Shown one piece after another: positions 43,740 through 52,586 of a stretch of 64,000 bases of DNA (positions are counted from its first letter, which is position 1; every line of letters starts with the position of its first letter). The stretch covers positions 19,590-83,589 of the forward strand of contig CAYMCQ010000007.1 in assembly GCA_964389025.1 (NCBI GenBank). Reading direction: 5' to 3'. This DNA comes from CAYMCQ01 sp964389025. Its GTDB lineage: Bacteria; Verrucomicrobiota; Verrucomicrobiia; Limisphaerales; CAYMCQ01. The notes beneath the pieces are model-generated. The model saw nothing but the letters and a program-made list of their open reading frames with translations, searched no databases and was not told the DNA's origin. Both the position numbers and the translations under genes were made by a program.

Positions 43740-45140
43740 ATGAACAAAGACGAACAAAACAACCAGACGGGTGAGTTGAACCGCCGCGACTTTCTCCAGC
43801 GTGGCTCGCTCGCGACGCTGATGACGATGGTCGGCGCGGTCGAGCTTGTTGCGGAAAAGCCCGCCGACGATGAGAAGACCGAATATAGCACCGCCGGTGA
43901 AAAAGTGAAGTGCGCCGTCATTGGCCTCGGTTCGCGAGGGCGCGAGATGGTTCAAACGCTGATGCTGTTGAAACAGGCGGATGTGGCCGCGGGTTGCGAC
44001 ACTTATCCGGCAGCCCTTAAAAGGTTTTCCAATCTCGCGCCGAAGGCGGAACAGTTCGATGACTACAGGAAGGTTCTCGACAACAAGGACATCAAGGCCG
44101 TCATCGTCGCCACGCCGTCACACATGCATCGCGAAATCGCCATCGCCGCGCTGCAAGCGGGCAAGCACGTCTATTGTGAAGCGCCGCTCGCGACGACTCT
44201 TGACGACGCGCGCGCGATTGCCTTGGAGGCGAAAAATCATCCTGAAGTTGTCTTTCAGTCCGGCCTTCAGCAGCGCTCCGATCCGCAGCGGAAATTTTTG
44301 CTGCCATTCATCCGCTCCGGCGCCTTGGGGAAAAATGTGATGGCGCGCGCGCAATGGCACAGAAAAACGAGCTGGCGCTCGGCTGCTTCCACTCCGGAAC
44401 GGGACAAGGAAATGAACTGGCGGCTGGATCAAAACACTTCGGGCGGTCTTGTCAGCGAGATTGGAATCCATCAGGTGGACGCGGTGCGCTGGTTTATCGG
44501 CGCGATGCCGGTATCAGTCACCGGATTTGGCTCGCTCATTCAATGGAACGATGGCCGTGACGTGCCGGACACGATTCAGGCCGTCATGGAATTTCCCGGC
44601 GGCGTGCGGCTGCTTTACGATGCCACGCTGGCGAGCTCTTTTGAATCCGAACAGGAAACTTATTTCGGCACATCCGCGACCGTGCTCGTGCGCGGACACC
44701 GCGCCTGGATGGTCAAGGAAGTGGATTCGGATTTGTTGGGCTGGGAAGTTTACGCGCGCAAAGACTCTTTTTTCCCGGACAACGAAACCGGAATCGCGCT
44801 GGTTGCGGACGCGTCGAAACTTTCCGCCCAAGGCACCGGGACATCACAGCCTGATCCGTATCCCGAAACGCCGCTTCACTACGCCTTCGAGTCGTTTTTC
44901 AGGAACTGCAACAAGATCACGGCCGCGGTGAAGAATTTCACAGACCTTTTCGGCGAGGATGACAAGGAGGGCCTCGCGAACGTGCTGGCAGACACGCGCC
45001 GGCCCGGCGGCGACGCCAACTGGCAGTCCGCCGCGGGTTACAAAGAGGGTTTTGAGGCGACCGTCATTGCGATCAAAGTCAACGAAGCGATTATGAAGGG
45101 CGGGAAAATTGCGTTCGAAAAAGACTGGTTCAGCCTTTGA
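43740..45140 (+). CDS. Tat-exported Gfo/Idh/MocA oxidoreductase
   Basis: 466 residues from ATG 43740. A twin-arginine signal NRRDFLQRGS lies near residue 14. NAD-binding Rossmann motif VIGLGSRG, VIVATPSHMH, and EAPL in place of the usual EKPL follow. The C-terminal domain has SEIGIHQVDAVRWF. Likely a periplasmic NAD(P)-carrying sugar or cyclitol oxidoreductase. The cofactor would be folded in before export. Confidence 0.9.
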   Translation: MNKDEQNNQTGELNRRDFLQRGSLATLMTMVGAVELVAEKPADDEKTEYSTAGEKVKCAVIGLGSRGREMVQTLMLLKQADVAAGCDTYPAALKRFSNLAPKAEQFDDYRKVLDNKDIKAVIVATPSHMHREIAIAALQAGKHVYCEAPLATTLDDARAIALEAKNHPEVVFQSGLQQRSDPQRKFLLPFIRSGALGKNVMARAQWHRKTSWRSAASTPERDKEMNWRLDQNTSGGLVSEIGIHQVDAVRWFIGAMPVSVTGFGSLIQWNDGRDVPDTIQAVMEFPGGVRLLYDATLASSFESEQETYFGTSATVLVRGHRAWMVKEVDSDLLGWEVYARKDSFFPDNETGIALVADASKLSAQGTGTSQPDPYPETPLHYAFESFFRNCNKITAAVKNFTDLFGEDDKEGLANVLADTRRPGGDANWQSAAGYKEGFEATVIAIKVNEAIMKGGKIAFEKDWFSL

Positions 45141-45176
45141 GAAGTTTTTCCGCCGCCAGCGTCAAAAGATAAAACT

Positions 45177-45824
45177 ATGAAAACTGAAAGTCGGATTTGG
45201 AAATTGAATCTAGTCGTCACTGTTGCCGGATTCCTTTTGGCAGCGCAACTCCACGCGCAAACGGTTCGTTACAGCGGCACGGCGCCGGGCAACGGCAGCC
45301 TCGTCAAGATTGACGGCACATCTTCGATCCACGACTGGACGGTCGAGGGGAAGATGATCGGCGGCAGCATGGAAATTGATCCGGGCTTCGATGCCGATCT
45401 GAAAACGTTGAAAAGCGCGCCCAAAGTCTCGGTGAAAATTCCGGTTCAACAGCTTCACGACATAGCCAAACAAAAAGGAATGGACGAAGTCTTTTATCAG
45501 GCCATGAAGGCCACGCCTGACCCAAACGACGAGAACGCCAGGACTTACCCGAACATCGAGTATCGCCTTATCGAACTGAAGCCGAAGGACGACGGAAAGT
45601 TCGAGGCCACCGGCGCATTGACTGTCGCGGGAGTGACGAAGACGAACACGATGACAGTAACGTTCGAGCGCGTGGACAGTTCCAAAATCAAAGTGAGCGG
45701 TTCGACGGCAACGAAGATGAGCGACTTCAACATTAAACCGCCGGTGCTGCTCGGAATCAAAACCGGCGACGAAGTGAAACTTTCCCTGGACTGGGTTGTG
45801 AAAAAAGCTGAAGCGCCCAAGTAA
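45177..45824 (+). CDS. Exported YceI-like protein
   Basis: 215 residues with a signal peptide ending LLAAQLHAQ. The lipocalin-like YceI fold is suggested by DGTSSIHDWTVEG at the start and NIEYRLIELK and GALTVAGVTK later. Family members bind isoprenoid lipids in the periplasm. The gene is 36 bases downstream of the Tat-exported oxidoreductase gene, so it may be in the same transcript. Confidence 0.8.
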   Translation: MKTESRIWKLNLVVTVAGFLLAAQLHAQTVRYSGTAPGNGSLVKIDGTSSIHDWTVEGKMIGGSMEIDPGFDADLKTLKSAPKVSVKIPVQQLHDIAKQKGMDEVFYQAMKATPDPNDENARTYPNIEYRLIELKPKDDGKFEATGALTVAGVTKTNTMTVTFERVDSSKIKVSGSTATKMSDFNIKPPVLLGIKTGDEVKLSLDWVVKKAEAPK

Positions 45825-45836
45825 AGCGAAGCGTTG

Positions 45837-47069
45837 TTATGGCGCGACGCGGCGCGCTTCGATCGGAATTTCCCTTCCTCCAACCCGCGCCGTGCCTGAG
45901 ATTCGGGAATTCAATCCCGCCTCGTGGGACGCCGGGGCAAAATTCGTGGCCGAAAGCCCATCAACTTTTCTGCCGACTGAATCCAATTTCTCTGCAAACG
46001 ACACGTTGGTGTCGTTCAGGAATCTGCCGGTTAAAATCACAGCAGCGTTCAACGTGCGGTTTGTGCCCACCACTTGAAATGATTGGGCTGAAGCCGCCAC
46101 GACTGGGTAGGTTGGAATTGCTGCCGCAGTTTCCGCGCGGCGTGATTTATCCCGTTCGGCGTCTTTTGTTGGCTCGGATGGTTTTTTCCCGGCAGATTCA
46201 GCCTTGTAAAAAAAACGCGCCCGATCCATCGCCGGCGTTTCAAACCGTCCGCTGTAAACTGAACCGTCGCCATCAATGACCCGGACTTCGTTGCCCGCCT
46301 GCACAACCTGAAACGAAACCAGCACCGCTTGAGCCGCCGCGTCTTCTCCAGCCAAACCTTTTCTGTTTTCGAATTGCGCCGGCCCAGGTTTTTGCGCGGA
46401 ATTGACAGCGCCATTTGCAGGCGATTTGCCTCCGGCGGCTGCGGGAGCCTGCCGATTCAGCAATTCATCCGCGTCCAGCCGCGCGAAGTATCCAAGATTG
46501 TTCGATGCACTTTTGGCCAATGCCAGCCCATCGGTGACAGTGTCCAGCCCGACTTTGCCGTCACGCAACTCAGAAGATTCAGCAAGCTGACTGCGCGGTG
46601 AATTCTGGGCGAAGGCAAGGCTGCTTGTCACCGTCTGGCTTTTCTCCTTCGCCGTTTCCTGCGCGATTCTGAACAAATAATCTGCCTTTGTTTCCGCGTT
46701 TTTGTCCGCGGCCAATTCTCGCTTTGACGGAGTCTCCGCAGACGCCTTGGTCAGCGCCATCTCGTTTTGGCGAACCTGCGCGAGACTTCCGGCCCGCTTC
46801 TGTTTTGTGAGCGACGGAATCAACAGCCATGCAGCGATTGCTACAACTGCCAGAACCGATACCGCAAAAATCAGTCTCGGTCGGGGAACAGAAAAAATTC
46901 CCGCCAGAAAATTTTCTTTTGGCGGCGTGGCTTTCGCCCGCTGCGAAACTTCGCGCTGGAGCAAATTCCGAGTGGCCGGGTGCATCTGGAACAGCTCGCC
47001 CGCATCCGCGCGACGCCGTTTTGCGAACGCTCGCAGCAGTTTTTCAATTTTTCGTTCTGGCTCAGGCAT
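45837..47069 (-). CDS. Membrane-anchored partner of the ECF sigma factor
   Basis: 410 residues. A short cytoplasmic helical region of 75 residues, one membrane helix (LIFAVSVLAVVAIAAWLLI), then a long exported part of low complexity followed by a beta-rich end. Its start overlaps the sigma gene stop by eight bases. Position and topology fit an anti-sigma factor, though no zinc-binding ZAS motif (HxxxCxxC) is visible. Confidence 0.7.
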   Translation of the reverse strand: MPEPERKIEKLLRAFAKRRRADAGELFQMHPATRNLLQREVSQRAKATPPKENFLAGIFSVPRPRLIFAVSVLAVVAIAAWLLIPSLTKQKRAGSLAQVRQNEMALTKASAETPSKRELAADKNAETKADYLFRIAQETAKEKSQTVTSSLAFAQNSPRSQLAESSELRDGKVGLDTVTDGLALAKSASNNLGYFARLDADELLNRQAPAAAGGKSPANGAVNSAQKPGPAQFENRKGLAGEDAAAQAVLVSFQVVQAGNEVRVIDGDGSVYSGRFETPAMDRARFFYKAESAGKKPSEPTKDAERDKSRRAETAAAIPTYPVVAASAQSFQVVGTNRTLNAAVILTGRFLNDTNVSFAEKLDSVGRKVDGLSATNFAPASHEAGLNSRISGTARVGGREIPIEARRVAP

Positions 47070-47706
47070 TCGTTTTCAAAGTGTTAGACGGGAAAGCAGC
47101 CGGTTTTTCCCGGGGAAAAATTCCGCGCGCGATTTCCTCCAGCCGGTCAAGACATTTGCTGAGGCGCGAGCTGACGGTCTTCGTGTTGAGTTTCAGCGTC
47201 TTGCTTAATTCCTCGTAGCTCAAATCGCCGAAATAACGAAGCTCGATGATTTCACGGCACGGCTCGCCGAGCGCAGCGAGCGTCTCGCGCACCAAAACCA
47301 GTTGCTCGGCGCTCATCAGCAGGGCGTCCGGCCCTGGATCATGGCCCGCCACGTCGAGACTCAAACCATTTTCCAGATCCTGCGCGTGGAGCGGGAGCGG
47401 CGTCTGCCCGCCGCCGCGTTTGGCCGCGCGTTTTTTTTCCGCGAAGTCGCGGGCCTTGTTCGTCGCGATGCGAAAGAGCCACGTTTGGAACTGGCTCTGC
47501 CCTTGAAACGAATCGAGGTTTTTGATGACCGACAGAAAAACTTCCTGCGCGATTTCTTCCGCGTCCTCGCGTGTGAGGTCGTGATGAAGCTGAAAAACGA
47601 ATCGGCACGCCGCGTCGTAGTGCAAATCGAAAAGCTCGTCCCAGGCCGTCGCTTCATTGCGTCGGCAACGCGCGAGCAATTGCGTTTCAGCATCGCGACT
47701 CATCAT
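47062..47706 (-). CDS. ECF-type RNA polymerase sigma factor
   Basis: 214 residues from ATG 47706; a second ATG follows directly. The frame extends further upstream into a palindromic repeat, but homology begins at the methionine pair. Region 2 includes DAEEIAQEVFLSVIKNL and FQTWLFRIATN; region 4 includes LRYFGDLSYEELSKTL. Translationally coupled to the anchored partner. Confidence 0.9.
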   Translation of the reverse strand: MMSRDAETQLLARCRRNEATAWDELFDLHYDAACRFVFQLHHDLTREDAEEIAQEVFLSVIKNLDSFQGQSQFQTWLFRIATNKARDFAEKKRAAKRGGGQTPLPLHAQDLENGLSLDVAGHDPGPDALLMSAEQLVLVRETLAALGEPCREIIELRYFGDLSYEELSKTLKLNTKTVSSRLSKCLDRLEEIARGIFPREKPAAFPSNTLKTNA

Positions 47707-47759
47707 GAAAACTTTAGAGAGCCGACCGGAATTCGCCAGCTTTTGCTCAAACCCAACTT

Positions 47760-47833
47760 CCGGAGGGCGGAGTTCCACGACGCCCTGAATTGATTCCACA
47801 AAAATTAGGGCGTCGTGGAACTCCGCCCTCCGG
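47760..47833. repeat. Palindrome-family repeat, complete copy R2
   Basis: Two perfect 27-base inverted arms (47760-47786 and 47807-47833) flank a 20-base loop. It lies between the divergent sigma-factor gene and the gene at 47910, in their shared upstream region. The same arm occurs at 5391 and 63973, and variants lie inside genes at 49569, 62511 and 62802. Confidence 0.95.
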
Positions 47834-47909
47834 GGGTCGCGTTTTTTGTTCCAAACCTTGCGATACGTTGTAACTTTCAGGCGGAATTGCTTATCTAATA
47901 TTCGAAGTT

Positions 47910-49196
47910 ATGAACTTGAAACCTGTTTTATTACTCTCGGTTGCGGCAAACATCGTTCTGGTCGGCGCGGTCGGTTATTTCGCTGCAAGTCGCGGGAAAA
48001 TTTCCAATGATTTGAAATCCGACGCGCTGCTTTCCGACAATGCGACTCGTTCGACGGCAAAGTCTGTTGAGAAAGACTCCGCCGCGCCGACCTCAAGTGT
48101 CATCACCAACCGCGTCGTGCAGACGATTGATTGGCGCAGTGTCGAGTCTGAGGACTACCGCAAATACATCGCGAACTTGCGCGCCATCGGCTGTCCGGAA
48201 GAAACCATCCGCGACATCATCACCGCCGACGTTAACAAGCTCTACGAGAGCAAGCGCAAGGAACTCGCCGGTCCGAAAAAGAAATTCGAGTTTTGGAAAC
48301 CGGGCGCGCTGATGGGCGCAGTGGTTGACCCCGAGCGCACCGAAAAAGAACGCGCGCTCAACAAGGAGAAACGGGCGTTGCTCACTGAACTGCTCGGCGT
48401 AGCGCCTGACGACAAGCCTGAAATTCTTGCCGGCGTCGCCGGCCAGCTTGAGGCGATGTTTGATTTTCTTCCCGCCGACAAGCGCAGCAAAGTTTTCGAT
48501 CTCATGCAGGACATGCAGGGCAAGATGCAAAAATCCATGAAGGGCGGCGCGCCCGACCCGGAAGACATCCGCAAGGCGATGAAGGAAACTGAAGCCGCCA
48601 TCGCCGGCATTCTTAGCCCGGAGGAAATGCAGGACTACAACCTCCGCTTTTCCATGACCGCAAACGCGATGCGCATGCAAATGGCGGGTTTCGAGCCGAC
48701 CGAACAGGAATTTCTGGACATCTTCAAGGCGCGCAAAGCCTACGATGACGAATATGGCGGCGGGTTCGGCGGCGTGAACCCTTCGATGACCAAGGAGGAG
48801 AAGGAAAAAGCCGCCGCCGCCAAAAAGGAACTCGACGCGCAAATCAAGAGCACACTCGGCGATGAGCGTTACGCCGACTACGAGCGCGGGCAGGACTGGA
48901 ATTATCAACAGATTTACCGCATCGCCGACAGAAACGGGCTGGGCAAAGACGGCGCGAACAAAGTCTATGACATGAAAAAAGTTGCTGAAGACGAGGCGAA
49001 AAAAATCCGCGACAACAAGTCGCTCACGTCCGAACAACGCACCGCCGCATTGCAGGGCATCCGCACTGAAACTGAAAATTCCATCCACGCCGTCTTCGGT
49101 GACAAAGGCTGGAAATCCTACGAGAATCAGGCCCATTGGCTGAACAACATCAGCCCGAAACCGAAAGCCGAACCAGGCGGCGCCACCGCGCAATAG
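47910..49196 (+). CDS. Exported helical protein, unknown family
   Basis: 428 residues with an N-terminal membrane anchor or signal (PVLLLSVAANIVLVGAVGYF). The rest is almost wholly charged helices, with a glycine-rich break near residue 290 (DEYGGGFGG). No motif recognised. It is divergent from the ECF sigma gene, so it may be one of its targets. Confidence 0.7.
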   Translation: MNLKPVLLLSVAANIVLVGAVGYFAASRGKISNDLKSDALLSDNATRSTAKSVEKDSAAPTSSVITNRVVQTIDWRSVESEDYRKYIANLRAIGCPEETIRDIITADVNKLYESKRKELAGPKKKFEFWKPGALMGAVVDPERTEKERALNKEKRALLTELLGVAPDDKPEILAGVAGQLEAMFDFLPADKRSKVFDLMQDMQGKMQKSMKGGAPDPEDIRKAMKETEAAIAGILSPEEMQDYNLRFSMTANAMRMQMAGFEPTEQEFLDIFKARKAYDDEYGGGFGGVNPSMTKEEKEKAAAAKKELDAQIKSTLGDERYADYERGQDWNYQQIYRIADRNGLGKDGANKVYDMKKVAEDEAKKIRDNKSLTSEQRTAALQGIRTETENSIHAVFGDKGWKSYENQAHWLNNISPKPKAEPGGATAQ

Positions 49197-49336
49197 CAAT
49201 CCGGGGCTGGCGTCGGCAACATGCGCGTCGGAGGGACTGCGGCACTTTAAAACCTGGCGGTGCTTCAATTCGCCAAAAAATATCCGGCATCAAAATCTTC
49301 TAGCTTCACGCTTCCAAATTCTGAATTCTGTCCTGC

Positions 49337-50668
49337 ATGGACGGCACGATCAAAATCGCCCTCGTCGGCGCTGGAATGTTCGGCGGCGATGTCCACGCCC
49401 GCGCCTACGCCGACCTGCAAAAACACGGCATCAGCGGCCAACTCGCGCGGCTCGGCTTCGACAGACATTCGCGCGAATTCGCCGGAATCAAGTTTGAACT
49501 CGTCGCCGTCGCCACGCGTTCCGAAAAGTCCGCAAAGCTTGCGCAACGAAATTTCGCGCAGTTGATTTCGGAGGGCGGAGTTACACGACGCCCTAACATG
49601 AAGTTGGGGACTCGTGTAACTCGCCCCTTCGGGCCGAAGATTTATTTCGGCGATGCACCGTGGGAAAAAATCCTCCGCGACTTTCCCGACCTCGACGTTC
49701 TCGCCGTCGCCACGCCCGACCATCTGCACACGCAGCCGATTCTCGCCGCGCTCAAAAAAGGCATCCACGTCATCACTGAAAAGCCGATGTGCCTTTCGAT
49801 TCACGAAGCCGACGAAATCATTTCGCTCGCGAAGAAAAAGAACCGCATCGTGGCCGTGGACATGCACAAGCGTTATGACCCAGATCATTTGCGCATCCGC
49901 GACGACATTCAAAAACGAATAGGCGCACCGCTTTACGGGACGGCTTACCTGGAGGAGCCGCTGGAAGTTTCCACCAGCACGTTCAAGTGGGTCGAACAGA
50001 GCGATCCGTTCAGCTACGTTGGGCCGCATTGGGTGGATTTGATTTATCACTACTACCGCAGCAAACCTGTCTCGCTCACGGCCGTTGGTCAGAAGAAACG
50101 GCTTGTGCGCGACGGCATCAACGCCTACGACGCAGTGCAAGTGCGCGTGGATTTCGCCAACGGCATGAGCATCAACTTCCACAACAACTGGATCACGCCG
50201 CCGGACTTCGAAGGCCCGGTGAATCAGGGCCACGAAATCGTTGGCGCGGACGGCAAGGTTGAAAGCGACCAGCAATACCGCGGCTTCCGTTGGTGGAACG
50301 CGGGCGGCGGCTCGCGCACAAGCAACAACCATTTCACTCGCGACGTGAAACGCCCCGACGGATCGCCTGCCTACGTCGGCTACGGCGTGGACAGCATCAT
50401 CGCCGGAATGGTTGCGATTTGCGGCATGAAATTTTTGAAACACTCACGCGATGACGTGGCGGAAATTTATCCGACTGCCGAGGAAGCGCGAATCGTTGTG
50501 GCCATCGTCCACGCCGCGCGGCTCGTGCGCGATTTGAATTTCAAATACATGAAGGCTGGCAAAGGCGCGCCGGTCACAGCCCGCTTCGGAAAAGATGGAA
50601 TCACCATCGTTGATCCGAACGCAACCGGGACAAAAGTTTTTCAGCGGATTTACGGGCGAGCGATATGA
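49337..50668 (+). CDS. Gfo/Idh/MocA oxidoreductase with an in-frame repeat insertion
   Basis: 443 residues, cytoplasmic. NAD motif VGAGMFGG, then VAVATPDHLH and EKPMCLS with the catalytic-site Lys. Residues about 78-100 (ISEGGVTRRPN to TRVTRPFGPK) are encoded by palindrome copy R3 (49569-49633). Related proteins do not need this segment, and it lies in a loop between NAD-binding strands. The frame is kept, so the protein is likely still functional. Confidence 0.88.
   Translation: MDGTIKIALVGAGMFGGDVHARAYADLQKHGISGQLARLGFDRHSREFAGIKFELVAVATRSEKSAKLAQRNFAQLISEGGVTRRPNMKLGTRVTRPFGPKIYFGDAPWEKILRDFPDLDVLAVATPDHLHTQPILAALKKGIHVITEKPMCLSIHEADEIISLAKKKNRIVAVDMHKRYDPDHLRIRDDIQKRIGAPLYGTAYLEEPLEVSTSTFKWVEQSDPFSYVGPHWVDLIYHYYRSKPVSLTAVGQKKRLVRDGINAYDAVQVRVDFANGMSINFHNNWITPPDFEGPVNQGHEIVGADGKVESDQQYRGFRWWNAGGGSRTSNNHFTRDVKRPDGSPAYVGYGVDSIIAGMVAICGMKFLKHSRDDVAEIYPTAEEARIVVAIVHAARLVRDLNFKYMKAGKGAPVTARFGKDGITIVDPNATGTKVFQRIYGRAI
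49569..49633. repeat. Palindrome-family repeat R3, in frame inside a CDS
   Basis: Left arm 49569-49594 differs from the R2 arm at one base (TTACACG for TTCCACG). The right arm 49606-49633 is a diverged inverted copy. The whole unit is translated as part of the oxidoreductase without stop or frame change. Confidence 0.85.
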
Positions 50669-50713
50669 AGTTGATTGTTGAATTTCGACCTGAACAACAA
50701 AAGAATCACTTGC

Positions 50714-51304
50714 ATGGCGACGCTTGCTGATTACTACCGCGACCTTCTGGCTTGGGAGGAAATCCCGTTCGTGAGCCTGATCGAACGTTGGCCTGCGGAG
50801 TTAATTCTGGAAATCGAGGAAGATTTCCGGCTTGCGGCTGCTTCCAGCGGAATCAAGGGCGTGTCATGTCCAATCCGTTCTGGCAGCACCAACCAATCAA
50901 TCGGGAACCAAGTCGAAGAATTCACTGTGTTGCGGCTCACTCCGCACACAACGCGGTTCAAAATTCTTTCGTGTTCTGGATCTGGGTATCCGGACAAAAC
51001 TTTAGTCCAGGGCAGTTCCGGCTTGAAGATTGCGTTTGAAATCAAAGCGACGAGCGATTGGAATCCTGCAGACTCAAATCGTCGAGTGCTGACTTCTTCA
51101 TCGGATAAGATTCGTCGTGCTTTCAAGACCCCGATTTATCACCTGCTTTGCACGCTGCTCTACACAGTGCAGCCTGACTCCGCCCGGATTGACGCGGTGC
51201 GTTTGGATTTCATCGAGCCGACGACGTCCGTCAATGTCCGCTTGGAAGCCTCTGTGAACCACAAAATACTGGCAAGCGGGCCACACAAGAGCATCATGAT
51301 TTAA
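50714..51304 (+). CDS. Probable type II restriction endonuclease
   Basis: 196 residues from ATG 50714. A PD-(D/E)xK core is suggested by GYPDKTL and, after a short stretch, IAFEIKAT. It is followed at 7 bases by a DNA methyltransferase gene. I do not recognise the recognition specificity. The gene pair is inserted between backbone genes and has no repeats at its ends that I can see. Confidence 0.72.
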   Translation: MATLADYYRDLLAWEEIPFVSLIERWPAELILEIEEDFRLAAASSGIKGVSCPIRSGSTNQSIGNQVEEFTVLRLTPHTTRFKILSCSGSGYPDKTLVQGSSGLKIAFEIKATSDWNPADSNRRVLTSSSDKIRRAFKTPIYHLLCTLLYTVQPDSARIDAVRLDFIEPTTSVNVRLEASVNHKILASGPHKSIMI

Positions 51305-51311
51305 GCGAGCC

Positions 51312-52550
51312 ATGATTCTGCAACAGACAGCACCGCCGATTGGAAGGAACTTTCGGAAAGTTCACTTGGAGTTGCGCTCCTTCTTCGAGTTCAACCGTCC
51401 TACCGGCATACAGCGCCGCGAGTTTGCGCAGGTTTCCGTGCCGGTTTACGAGAACGAATTTTGGACTTCGAGGCAGCGTGATTGTCATTCGCTGCATGAA
51501 GTTTCTTATCGTGCGTGTTACAAACCACAACTTCCTGATTTTTTTATTCTCCGTTTTGCCAGGAGTGACTGCCGTGTTTATGACCCGTTCATGGGACGCG
51601 GGACAACGCTGATTCAAGCGCGGCTGCGCGGCTGTGAAGTCATCGGCAATGACGCCAATCCGCTTGCCAGCATCTTGGTCGGTCCCAGACTCAATCCGCC
51701 CGCTTGCGACGAAGTAGCGGCGCGGTTGGCCGGAGTCCGTCTCAATCAACCGGCGGACATGGAAAACGAACTATTGGTTTTTTTCCACCCGAAGACACTT
51801 GCCGAGATTCTTTCTTGGCGAAGTTACTTTCAGCGGCGGAGAAGTGGCGCGAAGCTTGACCGTGTTGATGCCTGGATAGAGATGGTCATTTGTAATCGGC
51901 TGACCGGGCACTCCAGCGGTTTCTTTTCCGTTTACACACTGCCGCCCAATCAAGCCGTTTCAGTAGAATCACAACGCAAGATTAACGAGAAGCGGAGACA
52001 AGCCCCCGAGTATCGCGACACCAAGCAACTCATCATGAAGAAGACGCGGCAGCTTCTCGCGGACGCGCTGCCGACGGACTATCCGGCCTCCTCTTCACTG
52101 CTGCTGGCCAAGTCGGCGGACGACACGCCTGAAATCGCAGGCTCATCGGTTGATCTCATTGTTACTTCGCCGCCGTTCCTCGACACGGTGGATTACCTTC
52201 AAGACAACTGGCTGCGCATGTGGTTCTGCCAAATTGAAACTTCACACTCAAAGCTCTGGAATTTCCGGCGGCTGGACGACTGGCTGGAGAAAATGGAAGC
52301 GTGCTTTGTTGAGTTCCGCCGGATTCTTTCAAGCAACGGCCTGATTGCCTTTGAAGTCGGAGAGATTCGCAAAGGTGTTTTGCAATTGGAGAATCAAATC
52401 ATTCAAGCTGCCGTCAAGACCGGGCTGCACCCGGAGTGTGTGCTCATCAACTCGCAGCAATTCACCAAGACGGCGAATTGCTGGGGCGTGAGAAACAATC
52501 GCGATGGCACCAACTCCAACCGAATTGTCTTGTTGCGAAAGCGCGAGTAA
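51312..52550 (+). CDS. DNA methyltransferase of the restriction-modification pair
   Basis: 412 residues. SAM-binding DPFMGRGTT near residue 92 and catalytic TSPPF near residue 284 show an amino-methyltransferase (N4-cytosine or N6-adenine). The order FGG-like motif before SPP motif, with a target-recognition stretch between them, fits the beta or circularly permuted class. It protects the host from the adjacent endonuclease. Confidence 0.85.
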   Translation: MILQQTAPPIGRNFRKVHLELRSFFEFNRPTGIQRREFAQVSVPVYENEFWTSRQRDCHSLHEVSYRACYKPQLPDFFILRFARSDCRVYDPFMGRGTTLIQARLRGCEVIGNDANPLASILVGPRLNPPACDEVAARLAGVRLNQPADMENELLVFFHPKTLAEILSWRSYFQRRRSGAKLDRVDAWIEMVICNRLTGHSSGFFSVYTLPPNQAVSVESQRKINEKRRQAPEYRDTKQLIMKKTRQLLADALPTDYPASSSLLLAKSADDTPEIAGSSVDLIVTSPPFLDTVDYLQDNWLRMWFCQIETSHSKLWNFRRLDDWLEKMEACFVEFRRILSSNGLIAFEVGEIRKGVLQLENQIIQAAVKTGLHPECVLINSQQFTKTANCWGVRNNRDGTNSNRIVLLRKRE

Positions 52551-52586
52551 CAGAAAAGGTTTTCAGCAGATTTACAAGAAAGCTAT

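Noticed and set aside
48093..50443. Long minus-strand frames of about 390 residues opposite 47910-49196 and 49337-50668
   Set aside because: Antisense to genes with clear signal peptide or NAD-binding motifs; no independent evidence of coding.
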